This document shows positions 23,601-34,529 of a stretch of DNA of 64,000 bases, in pieces. The DNA lies in assembly GCA_015680905.1 (NCBI GenBank), contig CM027380.1, positions 56,065,001-56,129,000 of the forward strand, read 5' to 3'. Origin of the DNA: Coptis chinensis (Eukaryota; Streptophyta; Magnoliopsida; Ranunculales; Ranunculaceae). The notes beneath the pieces were generated by a model. The model did not search any database, had not been told where the DNA came from, and was given only the letters and a program-made list of their open reading frames with translations. The position numbers and the translations under genes are program-made. Each line of letters begins with the position of its first letter. Within the stretch, counting starts at the first letter, position 1.

Positions 23601-25995
23601 AAAGACAGCAACAACAGTTGATTTCAATGTCGGTTTTGTTTCTCCTAGCCGCCTCATGAGCTCAGTTACAAGAGCAACATGCCCCAAACAATCAGTTGTT
23701 CCACGACCTTGAAGTTTGTCCCCATCAATACTAAGTGAGAAAGGATCAAAATCCTGCAGATAAGACATAACAATACAAAGGCTCCTATAAGACAAAACGT
23801 ATAACGAGAACTTCAAACATGGCTTGCATGGGTTGCCATAATATTATCTGTCAGGGGGGCGAGGTGAGGTGAGGCAAAGCACAAGGCATTTACTAAACTA
23901 ACGCCTTGGCGCTGCCTTAGGAAACCCTTTGAAAACTACTTGCAAGTATTTCATTAAAATGCCGCCTTGGCCGCTGGGGCTTGGACCACCTGAGCACCTC
24001 CTTTGACAACATAGCCAAAACAATTACTGAGAGTCTGAGACCATAACATAATGTTCTCAAATATCAGCTACCCTAATTAGAGTAAGTTACATCGCATGGA
24101 ATTTCACTTATGCATTGTTATCTAAGCAGTTAACATGACCCCTAGAATGCAACCCACCCCTGCTTGGCTGCTCCTCATATAATGCATCTTCTTATGTTAT
24201 GTGCACTCACGCCAGGTGCCAAGACCGTGTAAGCCATTAAGTTGTCATAGTGTTTGTACTTTTATACGCATGTGAAGAAATAACCAAGTCACACTGATTT
24301 TGCTTCTAAATAACACTCTTTCCTTTAGATAACACTACCATGTCTCTCTCCACTCATGACATGTTCTTTTTCTCTCATTCACAGTATAATGGTAGTAGGG
24401 GCAACTTAGGATCGGATCAAAGGCTTTTGGAAAAATTTCCAGTTTTTTTCGGGAGACAAAATCCTCTCCGGTTCCAATCCAATTATTTTCGGATTCGGCA
24501 TTTCGGAAAATCCTTTTTTTCGCAACCATTTTGGACATGCTAATGAAATTCATTCAGCAACCATTTTGAACATGTTAATACATCCATTCAGCAACCATTT
24601 TGAACTTCTCAATGTATTGATTCGGTAAGAATTTTCAACATGTTATAACATTCATATTCATTTTGTCCAAAACAGGTACAACCCAAGTAACAGTCCAAAC
24701 CAATTCATGAAGTAATAACTAAAACATAACATGAAAAGCTGGTCAAACTAGACTTAAATAATATCATGGCTTTTGATTTGGTTGTAAATTATTTGTGGTT
24801 ATAAGTTCGTGTTAGTATATGACATGGAAAGTTAAGATGTGTATATGTTGCAACTTATAAGTCCACATGATTTCGTGAAAAATCGGAAATCGGATTGGAT
24901 TTTGAAAACTCAATCCAATTCCGATCCGACTATTATTTTTCGGAAAATTCGGATATTGGATTTTCATATATCGAAACACAGATATTAGTGCCAAAATTCA
25001 GAAAATTATCGGACCAGTTTTCATAATTTCGTTAAAAAAAACAGCACCCATAAATGGTGGCAAAGTAGGTTACTATGTTCATTCGAAAGTTAAGCAACAT
25101 GGACACTTCATATTCCTAATAAAATTCCATGTTGGACTCACTGACAGTCGTGTCGGGCACATAGATACATTGTGCATACGATTTCAACCTAGGGTTTCTT
25201 CCATACCCTAAAAGAATGAGAAAATAATCTACTAACATAGTTAGAAATCCATGATATGCCACTTTCATAGTTTATTTATTTGAAAGGAGGTGTTTTGTAA
25301 GGTCTTGAATCCAAGAATTAGCTGTGTAAGTAAAGAATAGCAACAATTTTCTTTTTAATTAGCTGTGTCCCCGTGTCCTATTCATATTGGTCACTGTGTT
25401 TGATACTCCGTATCGGTGTCAATGTGACTCACATACTTCAATAGTATGACCCTGACTGTAAAATTTGTTCAATATTCTAAATTATTAGATGCAAATAATA
25501 GTTTGTGCCACAACTTATAACAAGTTATCCATCAGATTTTCAATGTCAAATCATGAGCCAATCCCTAATCTGTTGCATTTACTTATTTATCAAAACAGGA
25601 ACATGTGCCCAACAATTCTATATTCCAAAGTTTCCTCTATCATATCAAAATAAACACAAAAAACATACCCAGTCCTGAGGATTAGCAGTAACAACATCCA
25701 TATGACAACCAACAAAGGAAACAATCTTTCCAGGAACAGTTCCAGGATACTCAACAATAAGATTCCCTCTGCCTTGGACGTAAGTAACATGGTTTACTAT
25801 GAGGGGTCCACCAGAAGTAGTAGTGCTATAAGGAAGGAGAACATCTAACACATGTTTAGCAACTCTGTCTTCTTCTGGAATAAGTTCAGGTGGATTGTTT
25901 TGAACATATTTGGATTCTCCAATTAGTTTTGAAAGAAATGGGACGTATTTTTCTCTCTTTAGATCACCGATTGTTTCTTTTAATAATGAAGCCAT
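17689..25995 (-). CDS. NAOD: Acetylornithine deacetylase (M20 metallopeptidase family), ten exons
   Basis: Removes the acetyl group from N-acetylornithine to give ornithine and acetate (arginine/polyamine metabolism). It closely follows the known plant enzyme along its full length. Exons (minus strand): 25669-25995, 23509-23753, 23291-23399, 22343-22481, 22123-22180, 22016-22033, 21755-21877, 21384-21540, 21263-21296, 17689-17798. They total 1,320 bp (439 residues), all phases agree, and every intron is GT-AG. Metal and catalytic residues are present: GCHMDVV (H98, D100), GRGTTDCLG (D130), ANEENSS (E164/E165), WIDTAD (D195) and ATYHAKNEYC (H410). PVSKYVLPDENLRG and KLFHSGLAHK are family signatures. 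The sixth exon is only 18 bp. The last exon lies behind a 3,464-bp intron full of repeats. I see no disabling change, so the gene looks functional. Confidence 0.95.
18780..19140 (+). mobile_element. LTR-like scrap in deacetylase intron 9
   Basis: TTATATAAAGGCATTTAGGCC (about 18938-18958, TATA-like) is followed by a T-rich leader. This resembles the promoter half of a plant LTR or TRIM. No partner LTR, coding region or target duplication was found. It lies in the large last intron of the deacetylase gene, on the opposite strand. Confidence 0.3.
19141..19460. repeat. Two-copy tandem duplication, about 160 bp each
   Basis: Units 19141-19298 and 19299-19460 both begin AAACCCGTCT-GTGTTTC, continue through GTGAGAATTG-AA and TTTACTTT, and end GACTTGCCTTATC. 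They are clearly homologous but diverged. They sit in deacetylase intron 9, directly after the LTR-like scrap. Confidence 0.8.
19625..19860 (-). mobile_element. Helitron 3' terminus in deacetylase intron 9
   Basis: On the minus strand the sequence ends with a hairpin (ACGTGC, loop CTG, GCACGT; about 19640-19654), then about 11 nt, then CTAG at 19628-19625, followed by a T. Hairpin plus CTRR next to T is the Helitron 3' end. Words such as AAATTACTATTTTGCCC just inside are common near plant Helitron ends. The 5' TC end was not located, so the right boundary is arbitrary. The element is non-autonomous here: no Rep/helicase is seen. Confidence 0.55.
20393..20806. mobile_element. MITE with about 48-bp terminal inverted repeats
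   Basis: The left end reads GGAGGGGTTCTAGGGACATAT and continues to ACACGTAAATAAACTCA (20396-20441). The right end (about 20740-20790) is its reverse complement with a few changes and closes with GTCCCTAGAACACCTCCC. TTA flanks both ends, so a PIF/Harbinger-type MITE is the likeliest class, but the exact ends differ by 2-3 bases. An ATT microsatellite lies inside (about 20631-20655). It is in deacetylase intron 9. Confidence 0.65.
23840..24010. repeat. GC-richer dispersed-repeat-like segment in intron 1
   Basis: This stretch contains GCGAGGTGAGGTGAGGCAAAG and GCCTTGGCGCTGCCTTAGG, base composition unlike the surrounding AT-rich intron. It resembles a dispersed plant repeat but shows no clear termini, so no class is assigned. 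Confidence 0.3.
24396..25052. mobile_element. hAT-type non-autonomous element in deacetylase intron 1
   Basis: It begins TAGGGGCAAC and ends GCACCCATA, short imperfect inverted termini. The 8-bp flanks are AATGGTAG (24388-24395) and AATGGTGG (25053-25060), a near-perfect target duplication of hAT length. Subterminal CGGAT/TTCGG words occur in opposite orientation at the two ends, as in hAT elements. No transposase frame remains. Confidence 0.65.
24518..24650. repeat. Short tandem repeat, about 45-bp period
   Basis: GCAACCATTTTG-ACATG recurs three times (about 24521, 24558, 24591), with a weaker fourth copy near 24630. It lies inside the hAT-type element of intron 1. Confidence 0.7.
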
Positions 25996-26033
25996 TATAA
26001 ATAATAATAACTTGCCCGTGTCGATTAGAACAC

Positions 26034-26045
26034 ATTTATATATCT
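26034..26045 (-). promoter_or_regulatory. Possible TATA box of the deacetylase gene
   Basis: GATATATAAATG on the minus strand lies about 40 bp upstream of the start codon at 25995. If used, the 5' leader would be very short. Location and motif support it; nothing shows it is used. Confidence 0.35.
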
Positions 26046-26470
26046 ACTAGAAAGATGTACCACGTACTATAGTATGCACGTGTTTCATATGCACACCTTT
26101 TGATTCCTCTTATTTCAGCCGCAATAGTCACACAGATTTTCGAATTAGAATATATTTTTATTGAAAATAAACCGAAATACGTTAATGAACAGCAATTATG
26201 GTGCATAAATACTTGAAAACTAAATGATCAAATTAAGATAGCCTCTTCACTTTGTGGTTTAGGATATTAATCCGTAATTTTCAAATGGAATTATCTTAAA
26301 CTCAATCTAGTTTATATAATATTTTTATTAGATTTATGGTGATTTAGCGGTAAATCATCACCGCTCGGCTTACGTACTAATGTTTACAAATCCCTAAAAC
26401 AGATTGATTGTTTCTATATCCTCAAAGAATACACTACTCCCATTTGAAAAGATTTATCACATGAACGTGT
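26046..26470. other. Spacer upstream of the deacetylase gene
   Basis: AT-rich, no gene recognised. This is presumably the upstream regulatory region of the deacetylase gene and adjoins the 55-bp repeat block. Confidence 0.5.
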
Positions 26471-26837
26471 CCTATAAACGGGTGCTGTTATATTAAATTA
26501 TTCTAAAAAATATTAGCAACTATGCATAGCTATGAGATATGAAAATTATATTAATTACTCATTTAAATTTCTTGCACCACTCTCTATAAAAAGGAAGCAT
26601 CAAACCTTGATAAAACTCATCGACTTCTTTTTATTGTTTAGGTTTAACAATAGAAGTTTGATTGAAGTTTTGTGAGAATGTCCAATATGGCGAAGATAAT
26701 ATTGAAGTTACTTGAATAGCAAACAGACATTCCTAATCAAAATAAAAGAATTATGATAAACATTACTTAAAATGCAAAACTATATTTGTCGAGACATTTA
26801 TTCCCCCTACATATAATCCAAATATGTTTTAGAGTTA
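26471..26837 (+). repeat. Leader 1 of the duplicated repeat block
   Basis: A non-repetitive leader directly before array 1. It is homologous along its length to 28410-28776 (shared words include TTTGATTGAAGTTTTGTGAGA, AATGCAAAACTATA and CGAGACATT). It carries a TATA-like CTCTATAAAAAGG at about 26582. No open frame. Confidence 0.85.
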
Positions 26838-28230
26838 TTAGTTCAATGCATTTGCATCAAGTTTCTGATTTTCCATTAATTATTCTTTGATGTTAGTTTA
26901 ATGTAGTACGTTGCATCCAGTTTTCAATTTCTCATTAATTATTCTTTGAGGTTAGTTCAATGTAGTTGTATCAAGTTTCCAATTTTCCGTTAATTATTAT
27001 TTGAGGTTAGTTCAATGCAATTGTATCCACTTTATAATTTCCTACTAGTTATTCATTAAGGTTAATTCAGTACAGTTGCATCCAGTTTTCGATGTTTCGT
27101 TAATTAATATTTGAGATTTGTTCATTACATTTGCATCCAGTTTCTAATTCCCCGTTAATTATTTTTCTAGGTTAGTTCGATAGTTTATAATTTATATACA
27201 ATTTGCATACATGTAAGAGTTTGTTTTTATAAACTCACTTTTGTTTTGGATTCCTAATTACTCGTAATTACTCATATGAGAAGGCTATGAAAGCAGACAT
27301 TTATTTTTTAAGGTTAGTGCGATACAATTACATCCGACTTTCGATTTCCAGTTAATTTTCCGTTAGTTAATTTCTGATTTTAGTTTAATGCAGTTGCATC
27401 CAGTTTTTGGTTTTCCGTTAATTATTCTTTGAGATTAGTTCAATGCAGTTTCATCCAATTTCTGATTTTATGTTAATTGTTTTTTGAGGTTAGTTCAATG
27501 CATTTGTATCAAGTTTTCGATTTATCGTTAATTATTTTTTGAGGTTAGTTCAATGCAGTTACATCAAATTTATAATTTCCCATTAATTATTCATTTAGGT
27601 TAGTTCAGTGCAGTTTCATCCATTTTTCAATGTTTCATTAATTAGTCTTTGAGATTAGTTCATTGCATTTGGATCCAGTTTCTGATTTCCTGTTAATAAC
27701 TCTTTAAAGTTAGTTCAATATATTTGCATCTAGTTTCTGATTATTTATGCTTTGAGGTTAATTTGATGCAATTATATTCGGTTTCTGATTTCCCGTTAAT
27801 TATTCTTTGAGATTATTTCAATGCATTTACATTTAGTTTCCGATTTCCCACAAATTATTCTATGAGGTTAGTTAAATGCAGTTGCATTCGGTTTTTGATT
27901 TTCTGTTAATTATTTTTTCAGTTTAGTTCAATGCATTTGCATCCAATTTTCGGTTTCATATTAATTTTCATCTGAGGTTTGTTTGATGTATTTGCATACC
28001 GTTTCCGATTTCCCTTTAAATATTTTTCAAGGATTTGCATCCAATTTATAATTTCCCGTTAGTTATTATCTGATGTTAGTTTAATGCAATTGCATTCAGT
28101 TTCCGATTTATAGTTAATTACTTTTTGAGTTTAGTTTATTGCATTTGCATAAAGTTTTCGATTTCCCGTTAATTACTCTTTGAACTCAGTTATGTATTTG
28201 AATCAAGTTTCCAATTTCCTTTTAATTATC
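26838..28230. repeat. Tandem array 1 of a degenerate 55-bp unit
   Basis: About 25 units of roughly 55 bp. Unit starts were read at 26838, 26893, 26952, 27007 and 27062. Consensus parts are TTAGTTCAATGCA, TTTGCATCCAGTTT, GATTTCCCGTTAATTATT and CTTTGAGG. The units are diverged from one another and several are truncated. No protein is encoded: the phase is not a multiple of three and stops are frequent. Confidence 0.92.
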
Positions 28231-28409
28231 CAATGTGGTGTGTAATACCAACTTCTACTGATCCATCTGTAGTATCTTTGCAAACATGACATAAAAAGTA
28301 AATTATGTTTGATTTACTATGTGGGATCATCGAAGATTATCCAGTTCCCGATTTCCCATTAATTATTTTTAAATTATGCATGACTCACTATGTGGAATCT
28401 TCAAAGATT
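28231..28409. repeat. Junction between the two repeat blocks
   Basis: It holds a small local duplication: GATTTACTATGTGGGATCAT and GACTCACTATGTGGAATCTT, each followed by C-AAGATTATC, about 70 bp apart, with a repeat-unit scrap between them. Confidence 0.6.
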
Positions 28410-29690
28410 ATCTACGAACAAGTGTTGTTATATTAATTATTCTGAAAAATATTTGCAAATATGCATAACTATTATATATTAATATTATATTGATCACTCA
28501 ACCAAATTTCTTATAATGTGAAAACCTCACTCTCCATTAAAAAAAAAAGAACTCGCATTTGATAAAACCCTTCAACATCATTTTGTTGTTTAATAAAAAA
28601 AGTTTGATTGAAGTTTTGTGAGATTGCCTAATAAAGTGAAGTTCATATATATTGAAGCTACTTGAATAGCAAGAAGTTCCCAATCATACGGAAGAGATAA
28701 GATAAACATCATTTTAAATGCAAAACTATACTTATCGAGACATTCCCACAATATATAACCCAACTATGTTTTGAGGTTAGTTCAATGTATTTGCATCCAG
28801 CTTCTGATTTTCCGTTATTTATATTTTGAGGTTAGTTCAATGCAGTTGCATCAAATTTCCAATTCCTGTTATTTATTTTTTGAGATCAGTTCAATGCAGT
28901 TGCATCTAGTTTTTGATTTCTCGTTAATTACTCTTTTCGGTTAGTTCAATACATTTGCATCCAATTTTCAATTTCCTATTAATTGTTCTTTGAGGTCAGT
29001 TCAATGCATTTGCATCCAGTTTATGATTTACCGTTAATTATTCTGTGAGATTAGTTTAATGCATTTGCATCCAGTTTCTGATTTCTCGTTTATTATTTGA
29101 TAAACTTGCATTTGCATCTAGTTTCCGATTTCCCGTTAATTATTATTTGAGGTTAGTTCAATGAATTTGCATCCAGTTCCCGATTTCCTGTTAATTGTTT
29201 CTTGAGGTTAGTTCAATGCATTTGCAACCAGTTTATTTTTTGAGATTAGTTCAGTGAAGTTGCATCCGGTTTTCGATTTCCCGTTAATTATTTTTTAAGA
29301 TTAGTTCCACGCATTTACATCATGTTTCCAATTTATAATTAATTTTTCTTTGAGGTTAGTTCAATGCAGTTGCATCCAATTTTAAATTTCCCGTTAATTT
29401 AATCTTTGAGGGTCAGCTCAATGCATTTGCATCCAGTTTCCGATTTTCCAACAATTTTTTTTTTTTAATTTTTAATTTTATGTTAGTTTGAAGTATTTGC
29501 ATTTAAGTTTTGATTTTCCGTTAATTATTCTTTGATGTTAGTTTAATGCAGTTATATCCATATTCCAATTTTTTATTAATTACTTTTTAAGATTAGTTTA
29601 ATGATTGCATTTGCATATAGTTTCTGATTTCCGTTAAATATTATTTAAGGTTAGTTCGATGCATTTGTATCCAGTTTTCGGTTCCCCATT
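28410..29690. repeat. Second copy: leader 2 plus tandem array 2 of the 55-bp unit
   Basis: Leader 2 (28410-28776) matches leader 1, and array 2 begins at 28777, 1,939 bp after array 1 begins. It has about 17 units of the same 55-bp repeat. Just beyond, at about 29818, the words AACTATGTTTTGAGG that end leader 2 occur once more, a trace of a third copy. Confidence 0.9.
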
Positions 29691-29880
29691 AATTTTTTTA
29701 CATTAGTTTCATTCAGTATTATATATTTTTTAAAATATTTGTCATTATTGCTTTGCCGTAATTTTTTTTTTCATTTTTCTATTATATATTTTGTGATGTT
29801 ATTTTTTGTATAATTGTTTTTAACTATGTTTTGAGGCCGTATTAAGGATATATTCGAAATAAGTTGGTGTTTTATCATAG

Positions 29881-30131
29881 ACACTAAAATTGTATGATTT
29901 GTAATAGGGAATTGGTTTCTACAAATCACCTATTTTTTAGCAATTTTTTTTATTTGATCAAATATATAAGAATTTGAACACTAAAAGTGTTTGATTCGTA
30001 ATAGGGAATTACCTTTTATAAATCACCTATTTTTTAGCAATTTTTTTTTATTTGATCAAATATATAAGAATTAGAAATACACTTAAACTCTCCAAATATA
30101 AGAATTAGAAATACACTCAAACTCTCCAAAA
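29881..30131. repeat. Nested tandem duplications (97 bp and 34 bp)
   Basis: Two copies of a 97-bp unit start at 29881 and 29978 (ACACTAAAA, then GTAATAGGGAATT, then AAATCACCTATTTTTTAGC). They are followed by two copies of a 34-bp unit starting at 30063 and 30097 (TATAAGAATTAGAAATACAC). No coding content. Confidence 0.85.
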
Positions 30132-30668
30132 AGATTCCATGTACGTGGGATTGTAGGCTATATATAAAAAAAACTATCTTTCACATTAAAGTACCACATA
30201 GGAGAGAGAAAATCTTCCATTAAAGGTGTTTTTAGTATATAGATAGTAGATACGAAAGTATATGGACAAAATAGTAAAAACAAACCTAAATAGGACAAAA
30301 ATGAACGAAGAGATTTAGAGTAACAAAACAAGTTCTAGAGTACGCCCTTTTATGGGTGCGCTGATTAAAGGCTGATTAAAGACTCTGCCATGCAATACAC
30401 TTTCCCCCTTGCCTGATGGAGGGCCCAGATGTGATAGTGCAGGTACAACCTGGGTACTCTAGAATTTGATAACAATAAACAATAGTATTTCACTATTTGC
30501 AGGACTGTAGATGAAGGTTGCGCTCTTTATAACAGTTTAGATGTTTTACAAGGTTATTTCTGTCATTTCAAATTTTACTTTAATTACACGTGTGGTGTTT
30601 GGAAAGTGATTAACAGATAAAACCTTTCCATCTATAGGGTGCTATGGGGATCCATTATTATGGATTAA
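30132..30668. other. Spacer left of the Helitron candidate
   Basis: No gene recognised. TATATATAAAAAAAAC near 30160 is TATA-like but leads nowhere identifiable. Confidence 0.5.
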
Positions 30669-30952
30669 CTAGCCATTTGGCCTGGCCTATGGCCGGACAT
30701 GCTACATAGATAGTTAATGACTCAAAAGCTTAAAGCCCACTTAAATAAATAATATATGTATATTGATAGCTAATGATTTATTGCATACTTTGTTTGAAGG
30801 GTTTATGTTTTTCTATTTTTTTTGAAGGGTTTTGACGAAGGGTTTTATTTCTATTTTTGGGTTATTATTGTCCTAGATAACAATTCTTATCATCCTCACC
30901 TATATAAACTATATCAAAATATAACACAACAATCAAGAAATAGAACACGTAC

Positions 30953-31440
30953 TCATACCATATGTTTAAGTGATTTTAACAAACTTGGGCTAGGAATGGC
31001 AACCAATGGTATTCTTTTCTTTAAAACAATCCCAAACTTCTCTGATAAATCCAGCTTAGTCCCTTCTGGCAAATTCCAATTAAATGAGTGCAAGAGTGAA
31101 ACCAATACAGATATTAACATTCTTTCACCTAAGGAATCCCTACACATATCCTTCTCCCATAACCAAATGGGAGATAATGAAAATCATTTCCTTTGTAGTT
31201 ACATCCTTTACTAACATCTAGGAATCTCTCAGGATCAAACACTAAGGGGTTCTCCTAAGCTTCGGGGTCTCTGTGCATCGCCCATACGTTGAAAAATACT
31301 CTTGCACCCTTAGGGACAGTATAACTGCCAACTACACATTGTTTACTTGGGCTATGATCGAGGAACCAAAAGAGGCACTGCAGGATGCAACCTGAAAGTG
31401 GTATTGCAACTGTGTCTTTGGCATTGAACCCTTTTTAAGC
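30953..31440 (-). pseudogene. Cytochrome P450 C-terminal fragment (CYP706/CYP76-like)
   Basis: Minus-strand landmarks in order: [44 protein letters not shown] (the heme-cysteine loop FxxGxRxC) and LDLSEKFGIVLKKRIPLVAI before a stop at 30953-30955. This is the last exon portion of a plant P450 of the CYP76/CYP706 type, which would oxidise small lipophilic substrates at the ER. The G after the heme cysteine region is D here. An in-frame TAG at 31255-31257 replaces the tryptophan of the usual EAWENP, and the N-terminal 300 or so residues are missing. It is a captured, dead fragment. Confidence 0.88.
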
Positions 31441-31904
31441 TAATCGATCTCCACAATTTCGCCATAAGATTTTGAGGTTTAATGCTTCCAAATCGCAAGT
31501 AAATAAATTTGATTTTGTATTTACTTCTTATTCCCAGTCTTTCAAATTGGGAGAAACTTTAAATCTCCTCCTAAATAATCCAAGTGCAAGTGTTAATATT
31601 AACAACTGTTAACTAATAGGAATGAATCTCACAGCCAATCTTAGACAGCAAGTTATAAGACCATATTGTTTTGTTAAAGACGATTCAAAATTAAGATATA
31701 CAACATCAACCTCGGTAAAATTCCTAGCGCAACATTTCTTTTTGTTAGTAACAGCATATAAAGAACTAACAAAGACAAAACATACATCATTCAATTAATA
31801 TTTAATTAAACAATGATTATAAAAAATTAGACAACATAAGAAGCAAATATGAAATATATATATTTGACAAAAAATACGAAATACAAATAAAGGACTTACA
31901 ATAA
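31441..31904. other. Unassigned segment between captured P450 and maturase scraps
   Basis: AT-rich with no recognisable domain. It may be intron or UTR carried along with the captured genes. Confidence 0.4.
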
Positions 31905-32352
31905 GAATTTTGCAATGTGGATTCTTGATGAGCATTTGTGTGTGCTTGTGTGGCATGGAACATTCTAAAACAGGGCTGTGGATCTGGATCACGACCCCCT
32001 TGAGAAATTCCAACTTCCTAAACTGCCTGATGCATTGCTTTAAGCTTGTTGTTCCTGATAAAATAGTACCCACACTTTTTCACTTATGATCTTTCCACCC
32101 GTGGCAGTGTATCTGAGAGTTGGATACACAACCCGATGGCATAGCACATGGTCAAGAAACATTATACCTTTTGTTATATGTTCAATTGGGAGGCTCTCAT
32201 TGTCAAGCTTGAGGAGAAACTTTTGATCACAAAACACAATCAATTGCTTTCTCAATGTAGCCGCATCTGCCCGAGGCCCCCTAACTCCAATCAAAATGTG
32301 ACCTCCATAACGGATATAGTCCATTTTCCGAGTCTTGTCAGGCCCGCTTAAA
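31905..32352 (-). pseudogene. Fragment of nuclear group II intron maturase (nMAT4-like)
   Basis: The minus-strand frame gives MDYIRYGGHILIGVRGPRAD, ATLRKQLIVFCDQKF, LPIEHITKGIMFLDHVLC, YPTLRYTATGGKI, then in a shifted frame SLKQCIRQFRKLEFLKG. This order matches the maturase/reverse-transcriptase-derived part of plant nMAT4, a nuclear-encoded protein that helps splice mitochondrial group II introns. Only about 150 of some 750 residues are present. At least two frame changes follow GGKIISEK and LEFLKG. It starts just after a TTGATAG acceptor-like site. A captured fragment, not functional. Confidence 0.85.
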
Positions 32353-33554
32353 AGCAACAAATCCTATCAATGTATAATCAATCAGTTTGTTATATTGACA
32401 TGCAAATATTATTTTTTCGCTTTAGGAAATTGATTTATCAGTGTCATGCAGCTCGAGCCCTCAAGCGCAAACCACAGGGTTGACTTTTGTGCATCAGTAA
32501 GCATGAAATAGCAATGCAAGGGAATTTAAAGGACAAACATGGTTTAGCAATAATGTTTCCATTTCAAATGGATTCCGAGAATATTGTTAGATTTACCAGA
32601 AAATTTGAGAAATAAGCTGAGATACAAAGAGTATTACCTAAAGTCCCAAACTAAAAATGAGTACTACTACTGCTGATAATTTTGAAGGGCTAAAATTAAG
32701 AAAGTTTGAAAAGTGATTTCTTCCCCAAGAATCAAAACTTGAATTAATGCCATGTGCCCGATATGAGCCAAGTAGAACATTTCCTGTCAAACCAACTTAC
32801 AACCAATGTAAAAAGCGAAAGTGTTCAACTGAAAGAAACAATTGTCCCTACGCTATGTTGATGAGGATGTCCTGGTGCTACGTACACCTTTATTATCTAT
32901 CTTCAGAATGTAAGAGCAACATTCTCATAGATACATGAAAAAAAAAAAAAAAAAAAAAAGAAACGCTCCTAATCGACTTACTGATTTGCACAAAAAAAAA
33001 ATTATAAAAAAAAACAAAAAACAAACAAACTGAGTACCATGTCCGGTGGGGAAGTCACAATCATGATGTCAATAGAGGCCCTTGTATGTCTTTATTGGCT
33101 GCAACTGGGAGAAAATCTTTTTGTGGTGTCATCACCCTCACCACCCAGTACTCCACATTAAACACTCGCTTCAGACAATTGGAAGAAACTTACAGAGAGT
33201 GCGAGAGCAAAATTCCCCTCTGATTCAATAGTCTCCATTTGCAAGGAAATAACAAATCTAAAAACGAATCAACTTTGGATCTTTTCATCCCAACGTTCAT
33301 TGGTCAGACACTCAGACTTCAGACCAAGAACATCTATAAATTGAACAGGAAATTTTCACAACCATTAAAGGTGCTCATTCTGGTGCCTGTGCAAAACACT
33401 CTACTCCTCTCGAACTCTGGTCAGTTCAATCATGCGGTGCATCCTTGCATAGGAATTAGGAAGCTAAGTGAATCATTCTCCATTGATTTGGGCCTCAAGG
33501 CTGCAGCTCAATGCCATTAGATTGTGCACATGCTCAACATAGATACTGATTTTG
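32353..33554. other. Unassigned segment between maturase and transporter scraps
   Basis: No family recognised on either strand. It contains A-rich runs (32938-32957 and 32992-33030). The plus-strand frame 33239-33520 has no domain and is antisense to part of the transporter scrap's 3' side. Confidence 0.4.
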
Positions 33555-33755
33555 TGTAACTTGTACACAGATTTGGAGATGTACTTGAAGAGAGGGATGA
33601 GAGCTAAGGTCCAAAAGATAAAAGAATGCACCCCATATACTTCCTAGGCTCAACTTTCCTAAAAAGTCGGTCTTGTAGACATAGAGGAGAGTTACTGAGA
33701 TCACCATAAACCACACCAAGACATTGGTAAGCCAATGATAGCACTGTTGAGCAGG
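33555..33755 (-). pseudogene. Fragment of a KUP/HAK/KT potassium transporter
   Basis: The minus strand encodes LSLAYQCLGVVYGDLSNSPL and VYKTDF, and, after a frame change, EVYGVHSFIFWTLALIPLFK. These are the first membrane segment region (LAYQSLGVVYGDLSTSPL) and second segment (FGVLSFIFWTLTLIPLFKY) of plant KUP/HAK potassium transporters. The rest of the roughly 780-residue protein is missing. Weak similarity may continue to about 33420. Captured, broken fragment in the same orientation as the neighbouring scraps. Confidence 0.85.
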
Positions 33756-34524
33756 AAAACTTCTTGAAACTTTGGTTCAATGCACAAAATGTTTTAGTAA
33801 ACAACACAAATATAGGATAGATTAACAATGTAGAGAAGCTTCCTTGATAAAACAGGAAAGTTCAACACTCAAAATCTAATAACTCAATTTAAGCAAACCA
33901 ATGACTAATTATACATTGTAATCTTGAACCTCTAACTTAGGCACCACTATGTATATGTCTATAGAAATCCCTCTAAACATTACAAACATATGATTCAAAG
34001 CTCCAAAGCTTGATAAAATGTCAAATTGGCGAAGAAAAAGTAACACTACTTAGTAGTCTATAAAAGGTCTTATTATGGACTAAGAGGTAAGAAAAGAGAA
34101 ATTATAAATAATGTATCTGACCAGGTTCAATATCAACTTTTGCTTTACCCACCAAGCTCTGTATGCACGATGGTTGCCACAATAACAACATCCATTGCAA
34201 TACAAACACACTCGCTGATGCAAAATTCCATACAGAATTTACATGGAATACTCGGACTACCCTAACAACTATGTATGACTAAGATTAGAAATCAAATTGA
34301 AAAGAGACTTGATCAACCAAATTATGAATGTGTTCAAATTTGTAAGGTATAAAAGAAAGATATTATTCTGACTAAATTATTTATTATCCACTGCAGAGTG
34401 TATACAGTTCAGTGTAGTTGCTTCCAAATCATGGTATCTAGTTAGTAGCCTAGATTTGCTATATCTACAGCTCTACCAACTAACTTGACTGGTAAGATCA
34501 AGCTAAAAATGCCAAGGAATTGAT
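33756..34524. other. Unassigned segment left of the LTR element
   Basis: AT-rich with no gene recognised. It belongs to the same Helitron candidate, directly left of the nested LTR element's target duplication. Confidence 0.4.
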
Positions 34525-34529
34525 AAGAG

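Noticed and set aside
26838-29690. Repeat-spacer array resembling CRISPR
   Set aside because: There are no constant repeats with variable spacers: the whole 55-bp unit is homologous. The genome is a plant, and no cas genes are present.
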